From Flavobacteriales bacterium (GTDB taxonomy: Bacteria > Bacteroidota > Bacteroidia > Flavobacteriales_E > Vicingaceae): a stretch of DNA of 64,000 nucleotides. Both the position numbers and the translations under genes were made by a program. How positions within the stretch are numbered: position 1 is the stretch's first letter; every line of letters begins with the position of its first letter. The stretch lies in NCBI GenBank assembly GCA_002401955.1, contig NVUQ01000009.1, positions 20,847 to 84,846 of the forward strand, written 5' to 3'. The notes under the pieces were generated by a model. The model had not been told where the DNA came from and made no database searches. It was given only the letters and a program-made list of their open reading frames with translations. This document shows, in pieces, positions 7,662-15,114 of this stretch.

Positions 7662-8717
7662 TTATCCTAGCCATCTCAAAACATTGTCTCGCCAAATTTC
7701 ATTGGCTTCTCGTTGTGTTAAAATATCTACCTCAACTGCAAAATCAATTACCCTACCAGGAAAAGAACTTCCCACTCCTTCCATTTCTCCAAGTGGATAC
7801 GGGTCATCTAACCCAGCAACAATTTGAGAAACTCCTACTCTTCTTTTAAGCAATTCTAATGTATAAGAATCATGAACCAATGTATCAAAAAATAGGTTTT
7901 TATGACCTAAAGATGCTCTTGGGTTTTCTACATCTTCAAACAAATCTGGTCTTCCATCAAACCCTTGTATTCTCCTTCCATAATTGGCAATTCCCAACAT
8001 ACAGCCATGAGCAAAACAAGTTCTAATGTTTGGAAATTTATTTGGGATATTGTTTAAGGTAAAAAGATGAAGGGTATCAGCACTTTGTGCCATCATCCAT
8101 ACCAAATGAAATCTCCAATATTGATCTTTTAGGTTTACCATTTTTTCTCCATCGTAGGGATGAATTTCTATGGCGAGATTATATTTATTAGCCAACTCAT
8201 AAATTGGAAAAACAGATTTATGTGCAATGGAAGTCCACTCGTTGTCTTGGTTTAAAAAATGTGTTGGTAGGCAAAGTAATTTTAACTTTAACTGAGTTAC
8301 ACAACGCTCAATTTCTGCCAATGCATCGTCCATATACAAAGGCTGAACTACAAATCCACATGTAAATTTATCTGGATTTTCGTGCTGTACTGAAGCATTA
8401 AAATCATTTTGCCATTGAATGGCATCTTTCGCATCTTGACGTTGCCAACCATTGCAATATACCTGAGAAAGATTCAACATCACTCCGTGGTCAATGTTGT
8501 ATTTATCCATCCATTCTAGCTTTTCTTTTAAGAAAAAACTAGGGTCAGTTATTGGTCTAGTCCAATCTCCTTGACGCATAAATTTTTTATCGTCATCTAT
8601 CCAAAACAACTTCTTATCCTTCATAAATTGAGGGATTTGATTTGGTTCTGGCAAAATATGTCCGTGCCCGTTTATCTTTGTGTGGCGAGTAACGAGTGGT
8701 GTGTGTTGGGTGTTCAT
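7662..8717 (-). CDS. 2-amino-3-carboxymuconate-6-semialdehyde decarboxylase (ACMSD)
   Basis: 351-residue amidohydrolase-superfamily enzyme. Residues 18-20 (HGH) are the metal-binding HxH, followed by ILPEPNQIP typical of ACMSD; further ligands are supplied by the His in EIHPYDG and CFAHGC and the Asp in AGLDDPYPLGE. ACMSD decarboxylates aminocarboxymuconate semialdehyde in oxidative tryptophan/kynurenine breakdown, diverting it from quinolinate and NAD formation. Support comes from the upstream gene on the same strand, 3-hydroxyanthranilate dioxygenase, which makes this substrate. Its ATG overlaps the stop codon of the (frameshifted) gene between them, so the three formed an operon. Cytoplasmic. 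Confidence 0.88.
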   Translation of the reverse strand: MNTQHTPLVTRHTKINGHGHILPEPNQIPQFMKDKKLFWIDDDKKFMRQGDWTRPITDPSFFLKEKLEWMDKYNIDHGVMLNLSQVYCNGWQRQDAKDAIQWQNDFNASVQHENPDKFTCGFVVQPLYMDDALAEIERCVTQLKLKLLCLPTHFLNQDNEWTSIAHKSVFPIYELANKYNLAIEIHPYDGEKMVNLKDQYWRFHLVWMMAQSADTLHLFTLNNIPNKFPNIRTCFAHGCMLGIANYGRRIQGFDGRPDLFEDVENPRASLGHKNLFFDTLVHDSYTLELLKRRVGVSQIVAGLDDPYPLGEMEGVGSSFPGRVIDFAVEVDILTQREANEIWRDNVLRWLG

Positions 8718-9072
8718 TTCTCTAAATATTTTATTAATTCTATTATTAATTTACGAACAGAAGTTATTTGACTAAAAATCTCTTCTATTCGATTTTCTTG
8801 AACAAAACCTAGATCAATCGCTAAGTAAATTTGGGTTTCTAGTTCATACAATGACCCTTTAGAAATAAAGCAAAACTGTCTTGCTTCTTTCTTTGTCTAC
8901 CTAATCCTTCTGCAATGTTCGATGGAACAGAAATTACCGATCGTTTTATTTGTGAAGAAATACCATACAACTCTTCTTTAGGAAATTCTGATACTAATTT
9001 ATAAATCAACTTAACTAAAACTCTTGATTCTTTCCAAGTATTTAATTCTCTATAGCTTTTATCCTTTTCCAT
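8714..9072 (-). pseudogene. Four-helix-bundle (S23/IVP-like) protein gene, frameshifted
   Basis: The first ~65 residues (MEKDKSYRELNTWKES, then SVISVPSNIAEGLGR) match the small four-helix-bundle family related to the 23S rRNA intervening-sequence protein, usually ~115-120 residues. The frame then runs into a stop, but another frame continues with the expected second half (FISKGSLYELETQIYLAID, then VRKLIIELIKYLEK) and ends in TGA overlapping the ATG of the ACMSD gene. A single-base indel near 8890-8905, in an A/G-rich run, explains it. Family members often sit in unrelated operons or rRNA inserts; function unknown. Either a true pseudogene or a sequencing error. Confidence 0.8.
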
Positions 9073-9128
9073 AGCACAACGCACTAATAACTATTCCTCC
9101 AACCCATATCCCAACCTTCAACACTTAA

Positions 9129-9668
9129 TTATTCTCCATCAGTAAATCTAGGGTCAGTTTGCATTACATGATTACAATTATTACATGTTCTATTTTCTTC
9201 AGAATTAAAAAACCGTTTAAAAACAGGTAAAAAATCCTTTTCTACATCTTCTAACTGAAAATATTCTTCGTAAAGTTTTGTATTACATTTATCGCAAAAC
9301 CACATTAGGCCATCCTTGTAATTCGTTCCTTTTCTAACTCTTTCAATAACCAAACCTATCGAATTATCAGATCTTCCTGGTGAATGAGGAGTTTTAGCTG
9401 GCAACAAAAACATTTCACCTTCTTTAATTGGCACCTTAACAGCTTTTCCATCTTGCTGAATAGTAACACAAATATCCCCTTCGAGTTGGTAAAATAATTC
9501 TTCTGTTTCGTTATAATGATAATCTTTACGGGCATTAGGCCCTCCAACAACCATTACAATAAAATCTTCTCCTAAAGGATACATGTTTTTATTGGCAACA
9601 GGAGGTTTTAATTTATCTCTATTATCGGCAATCCATTGCTGGAAATTAAAAGGCATCATAACTGACAT
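9129..9668 (-). CDS. nbaC: 3-hydroxyanthranilate 3,4-dioxygenase
   Basis: 179-residue cupin that opens the ring of 3-hydroxyanthranilate with O2 to give 2-amino-3-carboxymuconate semialdehyde. The iron ligands appear in DYHYNETEELFYQLEG (His and Glu) and LPAKTPHSPGR (His). The C-terminus keeps the rubredoxin-like second metal site of the bacterial enzyme: CDKCN and CNNCNH, two CxxC pairs. The N-terminus PFNFQQWIADNRDKLKPPVANK is also typical. It is the first gene of the short kynurenine-type operon with the broken four-helix-bundle gene and ACMSD. Cytoplasmic, Fe(II)-dependent. Confidence 0.93.
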   Translation of the reverse strand: MSVMMPFNFQQWIADNRDKLKPPVANKNMYPLGEDFIVMVVGGPNARKDYHYNETEELFYQLEGDICVTIQQDGKAVKVPIKEGEMFLLPAKTPHSPGRSDNSIGLVIERVRKGTNYKDGLMWFCDKCNTKLYEEYFQLEDVEKDFLPVFKRFFNSEENRTCNNCNHVMQTDPRFTDGE

Positions 9669-9718
9669 AGGCTTACTTTTTTGTTTGCCTAAAGATAGTA
9701 AGAAAGTAACACAAAATA

Positions 9719-9750
9719 AAAAGTCTCAGACGAAAAACATCTGGGACATT
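9719..9750 (-). terminator. Intrinsic terminator belonging to a decayed minus-strand gene
   Basis: On the minus strand, GTCCCAGATG (9738-9747) pairs with CGTCTGAGAC (9723-9732) with one mismatch and one wobble around a T5 loop, followed by TTTTTATTTT. It lies just after the stop codon of the T9SS remnant at 9774 and is probably its leftover terminator. Confidence 0.65.
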
Positions 9751-9773
9751 CACTAAATTAACAAAAACGTATT

Positions 9774-9958
9774 CTACTGTATTACTATTTTACTTGAACT
9801 TACTTTTTTCCTTGTACAATTTGAAGAAAATAAACACCTTCTCCATATTTAATTATATCAATGTTTTTAGAGTATACCCCACTAAAATCAGATACTTTTT
9901 CGGAATAAACTGTCTTCCCTTGGATATCCATTATTTTTATTTGAACAGGCTTAACCAA
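9774..9958 (-). pseudogene. Remnant of a T9SS type A sorting-domain protein
   Basis: Reading the minus strand gives about 60 residues of a typical C-terminal sorting domain: LVKPVQIKIMDIQGKTVY, then GEGVYFLQIVQGKK. The frame stops early in a run of six A (9807-9812); adding one A restores VSSSKIVIQ and a TAG stop at 9774. Upstream the frame is closed at once, so the passenger domain is gone. An intact protein would have been exported by the type IX system. The terminator at 9719-9750 still follows it. Confidence 0.75.
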
Positions 9959-10200
9959 TCAAAAACAATTACAAAAAGCTATCGCCTAAACAATCTGAAT
10001 TGCTAAAATTGTTGTGTCAAAATATCAATAAAGTAGTTTCTAGAGATATTCCCCTAAACAAAATATAGAAAGACAACAATTACTTTACCACTAGGAGTAT
10101 GGATGTTTTTAACGCCAAACTTAGAAAGTATCTTAAAGAAGATTCCTCATTAGCAATTATCAATGTTCATGGTAATGGGTTTAGATTATTGGTAAAATAA
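9956..10200 (+). pseudogene. Remnant of an OmpR/PhoB-type response regulator (DNA-binding domain)
   Basis: The plus strand encodes most of a winged-helix Trans_reg_C domain: NYKKLSPKQSELLKLLCQN, then NKVVSRDIPLNKI, an in-frame TAG at 10066-10068 where such proteins have Trp (family pattern IWKDNNYFTTRSMDVF), then LRKYLKEDSSLAIINVHG and a natural TAA at 10200. The receiver domain is absent: the frame is blocked by a stop just before 9956. The gene is therefore truncated and carries a nonsense mutation. It abuts the opposite-strand T9SS remnant, marking a deletion or rearrangement scar. Confidence 0.85.
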
Positions 10201-10229
10201 ACTACTTTTACCTTTCAAAAGCAAAACAA

Positions 10230-11021
10230 ATGAATTTAGATTTAACAGGAAAAAATGCCATTGTATGTGGTAGTACTCAAGGAATAGGAAAAGCCATTGC
10301 AATGGAGTTAGCATTGCTAGGAGCAAACATAATTTTAATTGCTCGAAATGAAGCAAAATTAATTGCTGTTCGTGATGAGTTAGATACCTCAAAAGGGCAA
10401 AATCATAATTATATAACAGTTGATTTTAGTATTCCACCTCAATTAAAATTACATGTTGAAGGTTATCTTGAAACGAATAACATTGAAGTGAATATATTAA
10501 TAAACAATACTGGTGGACCTGCTGGTGGGCTTATTGAAAATGCTAAAATAGAAGAGTTTACGCAAACTTTTTCTAACCATTTAATTTGCAACCACATCTT
10601 AATGCAGGCAGTTAAAGAAGGAATGAAAAATAGTGGTTATGGAAGAATCATTAACATTATTTCTACTTCGGTTAAACAACCTTTAAATGGTTTAGGGGTT
10701 TCTAATACGATTAGAGGAGCTGTTGCCAGTTGGGCAAAAACCTTAGCAAACGAATTGGGTGAGTTTGGTATTACTGTAAACAATGTTTTACCTGGTGCAA
10801 CAGATACTGTTCGTTTAAAATCTATTATAGAAAATAAAGCTGCTAAAACTGGTGGTGATGTAGATACTATTAAACAAGGAATGGCAGATATGGTTCCTAT
10901 GAAACGTATTGCTCAACCTGAAGAAGTAGCTAATGCTGTGGCATTTTTAGCTTCTCCAGCTGCAAGCTACATTAACGGAATTAATGTTCCTGTTGATGGT
11001 GGAAGAACTAAGAGTTTATAA
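10230..11021 (+). CDS. SDR-family oxidoreductase with atypical active site
   Basis: 263 residues, Rossmann fold of the short-chain dehydrogenase/reductase superfamily. The cofactor loop GSTQGIGKA (about 14-22) and NNTGGPAGG are clear, as is the catalytic-Ser strand IINIISTSVKQP. The classical YxxxK is missing: the equivalent segment reads LGVSNTIRGAVASW, with Ser/Asn for Tyr and Arg for Lys, as in the BKR-like SDR subgroup that lacks a standard tetrad. Reaction therefore uncertain; it should not be called FabG. It may belong with the neighbouring kynurenine genes, but it is on the opposite strand. A near-consensus -7 box (TACTTTTA, 10203-10210) precedes it. Confidence 0.75.
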   Translation: MNLDLTGKNAIVCGSTQGIGKAIAMELALLGANIILIARNEAKLIAVRDELDTSKGQNHNYITVDFSIPPQLKLHVEGYLETNNIEVNILINNTGGPAGGLIENAKIEEFTQTFSNHLICNHILMQAVKEGMKNSGYGRIINIISTSVKQPLNGLGVSNTIRGAVASWAKTLANELGEFGITVNNVLPGATDTVRLKSIIENKAAKTGGDVDTIKQGMADMVPMKRIAQPEEVANAVAFLASPAASYINGINVPVDGGRTKSL

Positions 11022-11037
11022 AACAAAAACCGTTACA

Positions 11038-11071
11038 ATAAAAAAGCCGAGTTTTTCAACTCGGCTTTTTT
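11038..11071. terminator. Bidirectional terminator between SDR and TonB genes
   Basis: Perfect 13-bp stem AAAAAGCCGAGTT / AACTCGGCTTTTT (11041-11053 with 11058-11070) around TTTC. T-runs on both strands let it end the SDR transcript and the converging TonB transcript. Confidence 0.9.
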
Positions 11072-11076
11072 ATTGC

Positions 11077-11817
11077 TTACCTAACTGTAAAATTAATAGG
11101 AACTTTATATAAGACTTTTACTTTTCTTCCACTATCCTTTGCGGGAATAAACTCCGGAAGAGAGCTCACAGCAGCATAAGCTTCTCGCTCCAATTCCTTC
11201 GGTATTTTATGCTTTTTATCATTTAGGATTCTCACATTAGTCACTTTTCCTTTTTTATTTACTTCAAAATAAACAAAAGCCATGTATGATGCTTTTCCTT
11301 TCATTTTTATAACTGCAGGGATTTTTATTGTTTTACCAAAATGCTGATACATTTTTTCTTGTGTACATAACTTTCTTTCTTTTTCTGATAACTCTGCACA
11401 ATCTTTATAATGCGGCATGTGTTGAGCAAAAGATTTAGGAGCCTCCTCTTCCTTAATAACTTCTACTTCTTTCCACTCTCCTTCTTTAAAATTGGTTTCT
11501 TGTTTTTTCTTTATTTCTTCTTTTGGTTTGATTACTTCTTCTATAGGTTCCTCTTTATCAATTTCAAATTCTTTTGATTTAGGCTTTTCCTCTTCTTTTT
11601 CTTCTTTCACCTCTTCCTTTTCTATTTCAAAAGGCTCAACATAATCTAAATCCCATTCTATTTCCTCAATTATTTCTCCTCCTAATGTAGAAATATGAAC
11701 AGGCATTGTCCATTCAAAAGCCACAAGAGTTAACCCTCCAGCTATTATTAATCCTATCTGAAAAAATATTCCTCTTAATTTTTCTAACTTCTTACTTTTC
11801 TGTTTAAAGTGGTTCAT
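11077..11817 (-). CDS. TonB-family protein (paralog 2)
   Basis: 246 residues: short cytoplasmic N-terminus, one membrane segment (about 17-36, IGLIIAGGLTLVAFEWT), a long charged Glu/Lys-rich periplasmic linker (60-135), and a C-terminal TonB domain (about 160-246: FVYFEVNKKGKVTNVRIL, then LPEFIPAKDSGRKVKV). TonB proteins transmit proton-motive energy from ExbBD to outer-membrane transporters. The domain here is less canonical than in its neighbour and lacks the YP motif. Its first ~37 residues are nearly identical to those of the upstream paralog 18 bases away, so the pair is a tandem duplication. No exbB/exbD is visible in the window. Confidence 0.85.
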   Translation of the reverse strand: MNHFKQKSKKLEKLRGIFFQIGLIIAGGLTLVAFEWTMPVHISTLGGEIIEEIEWDLDYVEPFEIEKEEVKEEKEEEKPKSKEFEIDKEEPIEEVIKPKEEIKKKQETNFKEGEWKEVEVIKEEEAPKSFAQHMPHYKDCAELSEKERKLCTQEKMYQHFGKTIKIPAVIKMKGKASYMAFVYFEVNKKGKVTNVRILNDKKHKIPKELEREAYAAVSSLPEFIPAKDSGRKVKVLYKVPINFTVR

Positions 11818-11835
11818 GGTGGTAATTTTTTATGG

Positions 11836-12516
11836 TTATCTTAATTGAAATTTAATTCGGAAATTATAGCTTACATTAACTGGCTTTCCTCTTTGTTTTC
11901 CAGGCTCCCAATTAGGCATTGCTTTTACAACTCTTATCGCCTCTTTATCAATGGTAGGACTTACGCCTCTCAAAATTTTTACTTTTTTTATTTCGCCTTT
12001 TTTATTCACCACAAAATTTAAATATACCGTCCCTTGTATCCCTCCCGATTTATCAATACTTGGATATTTTAGGTTATCATATAAAAATTTTAATCGTGCT
12101 TTTTCGCCTCCAACAAAACCAGGCATTTTTTCTACTATAGTAAAAACTTCTGGAGGCTCTACTGGATCTGGTTCTGGAGGAAAATCATCAGGATTAAATT
12201 CTGGGACATCAAATGGGTCATTTTTATCATCTGGTTCAGCAACATTGTCATCAACAATATCTATTATATCTGGATTAACTACTGGGGCTTGAATCATTTT
12301 TACCTTAGGTTTTATAGGGTCATCCTGAAAAGTGATTGGAGGATATTCAATTGGAGGGTCTACAGTAGATGGAGGATCTGGAATAACAATTTCATTAATA
12401 GGCGTTGTCCATTCAAAAGCCACAAGAGTTAAACCTCCAGCTATTATCAATCCTGTTTGAAAAAAAATGCCTCTTAATTTTTCTAAATTCTTACTTTTCT
12501 GTTTAAAGTGGTTCAT
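11836..12516 (-). CDS. TonB-family protein (paralog 1)
   Basis: 226 residues: the same N-terminus and membrane anchor as the next gene, an Asp/Pro/Glu-rich linker (about 40-130, DPPSTVDPPIEYPP type) suited to spanning the periplasm, and a canonical TonB C-terminal domain: MPGFVGGEKARLKFLYDNLK with a YP motif, TVYLNFVVNKKGEIKKVKI, then MPNWEPGKQRGKPVNV. It probably energises TonB-dependent receptors together with ExbBD encoded elsewhere. The linker chemistry (acidic/Pro here, Glu/Lys in paralog 2) and the C-domains differ strongly although the anchor is almost the same, suggesting different partners. The two are likely co-transcribed. Confidence 0.9.
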   Translation of the reverse strand: MNHFKQKSKNLEKLRGIFFQTGLIIAGGLTLVAFEWTTPINEIVIPDPPSTVDPPIEYPPITFQDDPIKPKVKMIQAPVVNPDIIDIVDDNVAEPDDKNDPFDVPEFNPDDFPPEPDPVEPPEVFTIVEKMPGFVGGEKARLKFLYDNLKYPSIDKSGGIQGTVYLNFVVNKKGEIKKVKILRGVSPTIDKEAIRVVKAMPNWEPGKQRGKPVNVSYNFRIKFQLR

Positions 12517-12606
12517 GGTGCAGTATTTTAATGGGTTAGTACAACTTATATAACTTGTTTTATTTACTTTTATTACCTAGATGAATCTAATTTCTATTTC
12601 CATAAA

Positions 12607-13044
12607 ATGAAAGGTCTTTTTTTTAGTTTATCGGTAGTTATTATGCTGTTTGGATGTAAAACTGCAGAACAAGTTAAGGCAGATAGCACTCCTAAAGGGA
12701 AAAGATATGCTATTGGGCAAGGTGGTGGATTTACTGGAGATTACTCCGAATTTATCTTAAGTGAAAACGGTAAAGTACACAAGTATGATTTTAAATACGA
12801 CAGAGAAGTATATTTTAAAGACTTAAGTAAAGTGGATTTGATTTATTTCTTAGAAAAAATTGAAAAGTTAAGTTTAGAAGGGGTTGAAATTTATCAGCCA
12901 GGAAACACCTCGTATTACATTGATTTAAGAATAGGGCGAACTTCCATCAATAAAATAGTTTGGGGTAATTATAACTATCATCCCGATCAAGAACTAATTG
13001 ATTTGCATAACGAACTTTACAATAAGTTAAAAACTTGGGATTAA
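12607..13044 (+). CDS. Hypothetical lipoprotein
   Basis: 145 residues. Signal peptide with lipobox (VVIMLFGC, followed by KTAEQVKAD), so probably lipid-anchored at Cys17. The mature part (GQGGGFTGDYSEFILSENG, then DLSKVDLIYFLEKIEKL) resembles small Bacteroidetes envelope lipoproteins with a beta-sheet face followed by helices. No catalytic motif or known family is recognised. It is divergent from the TonB pair (90 bases apart) and followed 72 bases later by a secreted PKD-repeat protein that has its own candidate -7 box, so it is likely monocistronic. Confidence 0.55.
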   Translation: MKGLFFSLSVVIMLFGCKTAEQVKADSTPKGKRYAIGQGGGFTGDYSEFILSENGKVHKYDFKYDREVYFKDLSKVDLIYFLEKIEKLSLEGVEIYQPGNTSYYIDLRIGRTSINKIVWGNYNYHPDQELIDLHNELYNKLKTWD

Positions 13045-13085
13045 TCTAAATACACGAATTAACAACAAGTTAGCCATATTTTTTG

Positions 13086-13093
13086 TAAATTTG
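13086..13093 (+). promoter_or_regulatory. Candidate -7 box for the PKD/T9SS protein
   Basis: TAAATTTG is an exact TAnnTTTG match 23 bases before the ATG at 13117. No clear TTTG was found at -33. Confidence 0.45.
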
Positions 13094-13116
13094 GGCAACC
13101 ACCTAAATTTTAAATT

Positions 13117-15030
13117 ATGAAATCCAAATTACACCCTGTTTTTTTTATCCTACTATTAGCGTCTGTTAATTCCATAAATACAGCTTCAGCACAATGTAAT
13201 CCCTTTGTTGGATTTACCTATACAGACAATGGAAATGGGAGCTATTCGTTTACAGATGTTTCAGTGCCAATAACAGGACCAATACAATCTTGGTTGTGGA
13301 ATTTTGGAGATGTTAACAGTACTAACTCCACACAAAATCCAACCTATTTTTTTAGTGCTAACGGGAATTGGCCAGTGACATTAATAGTAACAGACTCTGC
13401 TGGATGCATAGATACATTAATGCAATATGTAAATGTTACCTATTACCCTTGTAATGTTTCTTTTACAACTACCGATAATGGTAATGGCAACTATTCCTTT
13501 GCATCGACATCAAATAATACATCCTCTAATGAGTTTAAGTTTGGTGACGGAGATTCCTCATTAACCGTAAATGCTAATCATACATATACTACTAATGGAA
13601 CTTATATTGTTACTTTCATATCATTCGATACTACTTTTTGTATATCAATGTACTATGACACCTTAGTTGTTACTTCTGCAACTCCCTGTAACTTAACTGC
13701 AAGTTTTACTTCTACCGATAATGGTGGTGGTAACTATACTTTTACCTCAACAGTTACTAATGGTTCAGCTCCATACACTTACTTTTGGGACTTTGATGGT
13801 AGTATCACTAGTACTTTAACCAACCCTTCTTATACTTACCTCACTAATGGAATTTACAATCCAACATTAATTGTAATAGACTCTAATAATTGCACGTTTT
13901 TTTATAACGACACAATTATAGTTACATCTGCTACCCCTTGTAATTTAACTGCAAGTTTTATCTCTACGGATAATGGTAGCGGTAACTACTCCTTTAATTC
14001 TACAGTAAATAATGGAACAACTCCATATACTTATTCTTGGAATTTTAATGATGGTAATACCTCTACTCTTGCAAATCCTTCTAACACCTATACATCTAAT
14101 GGTTGGTATAATCCTACTTTAGTTGTTACAGACTCTAACGGGTGTATTCATACTTCTCAAGACTTAATAATTGTTAGTTCTAGTACTCCTTGTAGTGTTA
14201 CAGCAAGTTTTACATCTACAAATAACGGAAACGGAAACTACAGCTTTACCAATTCTTCTACTGGAAACATTAGCGCTCACTATTGGAATTTTGGTGATGG
14301 AACTACATCAAATGCTGTAAATCCCACTCATAATTATGTTGCAAATGGACTTTTTGTTGTAAGCCTTTACACTGTTGATTCCGCAGGTATTTGTGCCGAT
14401 AATTACTATCAAACAATTCAAGTCTCTGGAATTAATACTCCTGTAGTCTGTAATGCTAGTTTTGTAATTATTCCTGATACTTCAAGCAATGGAAATGTTT
14501 TCGTGTTTAACACTACAGTCGGAAATAACTTAACTTATTTGTGGAATTTTGGTGATGGAAATACTTCAACACAACAATTCCCAAACTACTCTTATAACTC
14601 TACTGGTCCTTTTAATCTTTGTTTAACAGTTACAGATACTACTAATGGAGGAACATGTGTTAGTACTTATTGTGATTCTATTACAGCAGGCGGGTATGTG
14701 TTTAAAACAGGATTTACTATTTCTGTTATTGCGCCCTCTATTACAACTTCAATTAATGAAGCTCAAGAAACAATCTTAGAGTTTAATGTTTATCCAAACC
14801 CATTTAAAAATGAAGTAACGATAGAGTTAAATGCAACAGAACAAACTCAAACAGAAATATTTGTTACCGACCTTATTGGAAACAGACTTGCACAAATTAG
14901 CAGTAAAATATTAAACAGTGGTAACAATAAGCTGAACTGGAAAGCGAATGAGATTGCTAATGGAGTTTATTTATTAAACATTAGAACCGACAATTCTTTA
15001 CAGGTTAAAAAGTTAATTTTAAACAGATAA
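13117..15030 (+). CDS. Secreted PKD-repeat protein with T9SS type A sorting domain
   Basis: 637 residues. Signal peptide (to about Ala25, TASAQ), then six related ~85-residue modules, each opening with Cys and a TxTDNGNGxYxF strand and containing PKD motifs such as WNFGDGNTST and NPTxxY. The last ~80 residues are a type A sorting domain: FNVYPNPFKNEVTIELN, a middle strand, then NGVYLLNIRTDNSLQVKKL. The protein is therefore exported through the Sec and type IX systems and attached to, or released from, the cell surface. PKD modules usually serve adhesion or carbohydrate/protein binding. No enzyme domain is seen. A strong terminator follows. Confidence 0.88.
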   Translation: MKSKLHPVFFILLLASVNSINTASAQCNPFVGFTYTDNGNGSYSFTDVSVPITGPIQSWLWNFGDVNSTNSTQNPTYFFSANGNWPVTLIVTDSAGCIDTLMQYVNVTYYPCNVSFTTTDNGNGNYSFASTSNNTSSNEFKFGDGDSSLTVNANHTYTTNGTYIVTFISFDTTFCISMYYDTLVVTSATPCNLTASFTSTDNGGGNYTFTSTVTNGSAPYTYFWDFDGSITSTLTNPSYTYLTNGIYNPTLIVIDSNNCTFFYNDTIIVTSATPCNLTASFISTDNGSGNYSFNSTVNNGTTPYTYSWNFNDGNTSTLANPSNTYTSNGWYNPTLVVTDSNGCIHTSQDLIIVSSSTPCSVTASFTSTNNGNGNYSFTNSSTGNISAHYWNFGDGTTSNAVNPTHNYVANGLFVVSLYTVDSAGICADNYYQTIQVSGINTPVVCNASFVIIPDTSSNGNVFVFNTTVGNNLTYLWNFGDGNTSTQQFPNYSYNSTGPFNLCLTVTDTTNGGTCVSTYCDSITAGGYVFKTGFTISVIAPSITTSINEAQETILEFNVYPNPFKNEVTIELNATEQTQTEIFVTDLIGNRLAQISSKILNSGNNKLNWKANEIANGVYLLNIRTDNSLQVKKLILNR

Positions 15031-15061
15031 GAACTAAGTTAATAAAACACTAATAGATTTT

Positions 15062-15090
15062 AAAGCCTCCGAATAGTCGGAGGCTTTTTT
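15062..15090 (+). terminator. Intrinsic terminator after the PKD protein gene
   Basis: Perfect 11-bp stem AAAGCCTCCGA / TCGGAGGCTTT (15062-15072 with 15077-15087), loop ATAG, followed by a T-run. It isolates rnr from the upstream gene. Confidence 0.9.
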
Positions 15091-15114
15091 ATTCCTACTT
15101 TAGTCAACAATAAT

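Noticed and set aside
9794..10006. 70-codon plus-strand ORF
   Set aside because: It is antisense to the T9SS remnant and then out of frame with the response-regulator remnant, both of which explain the DNA better.
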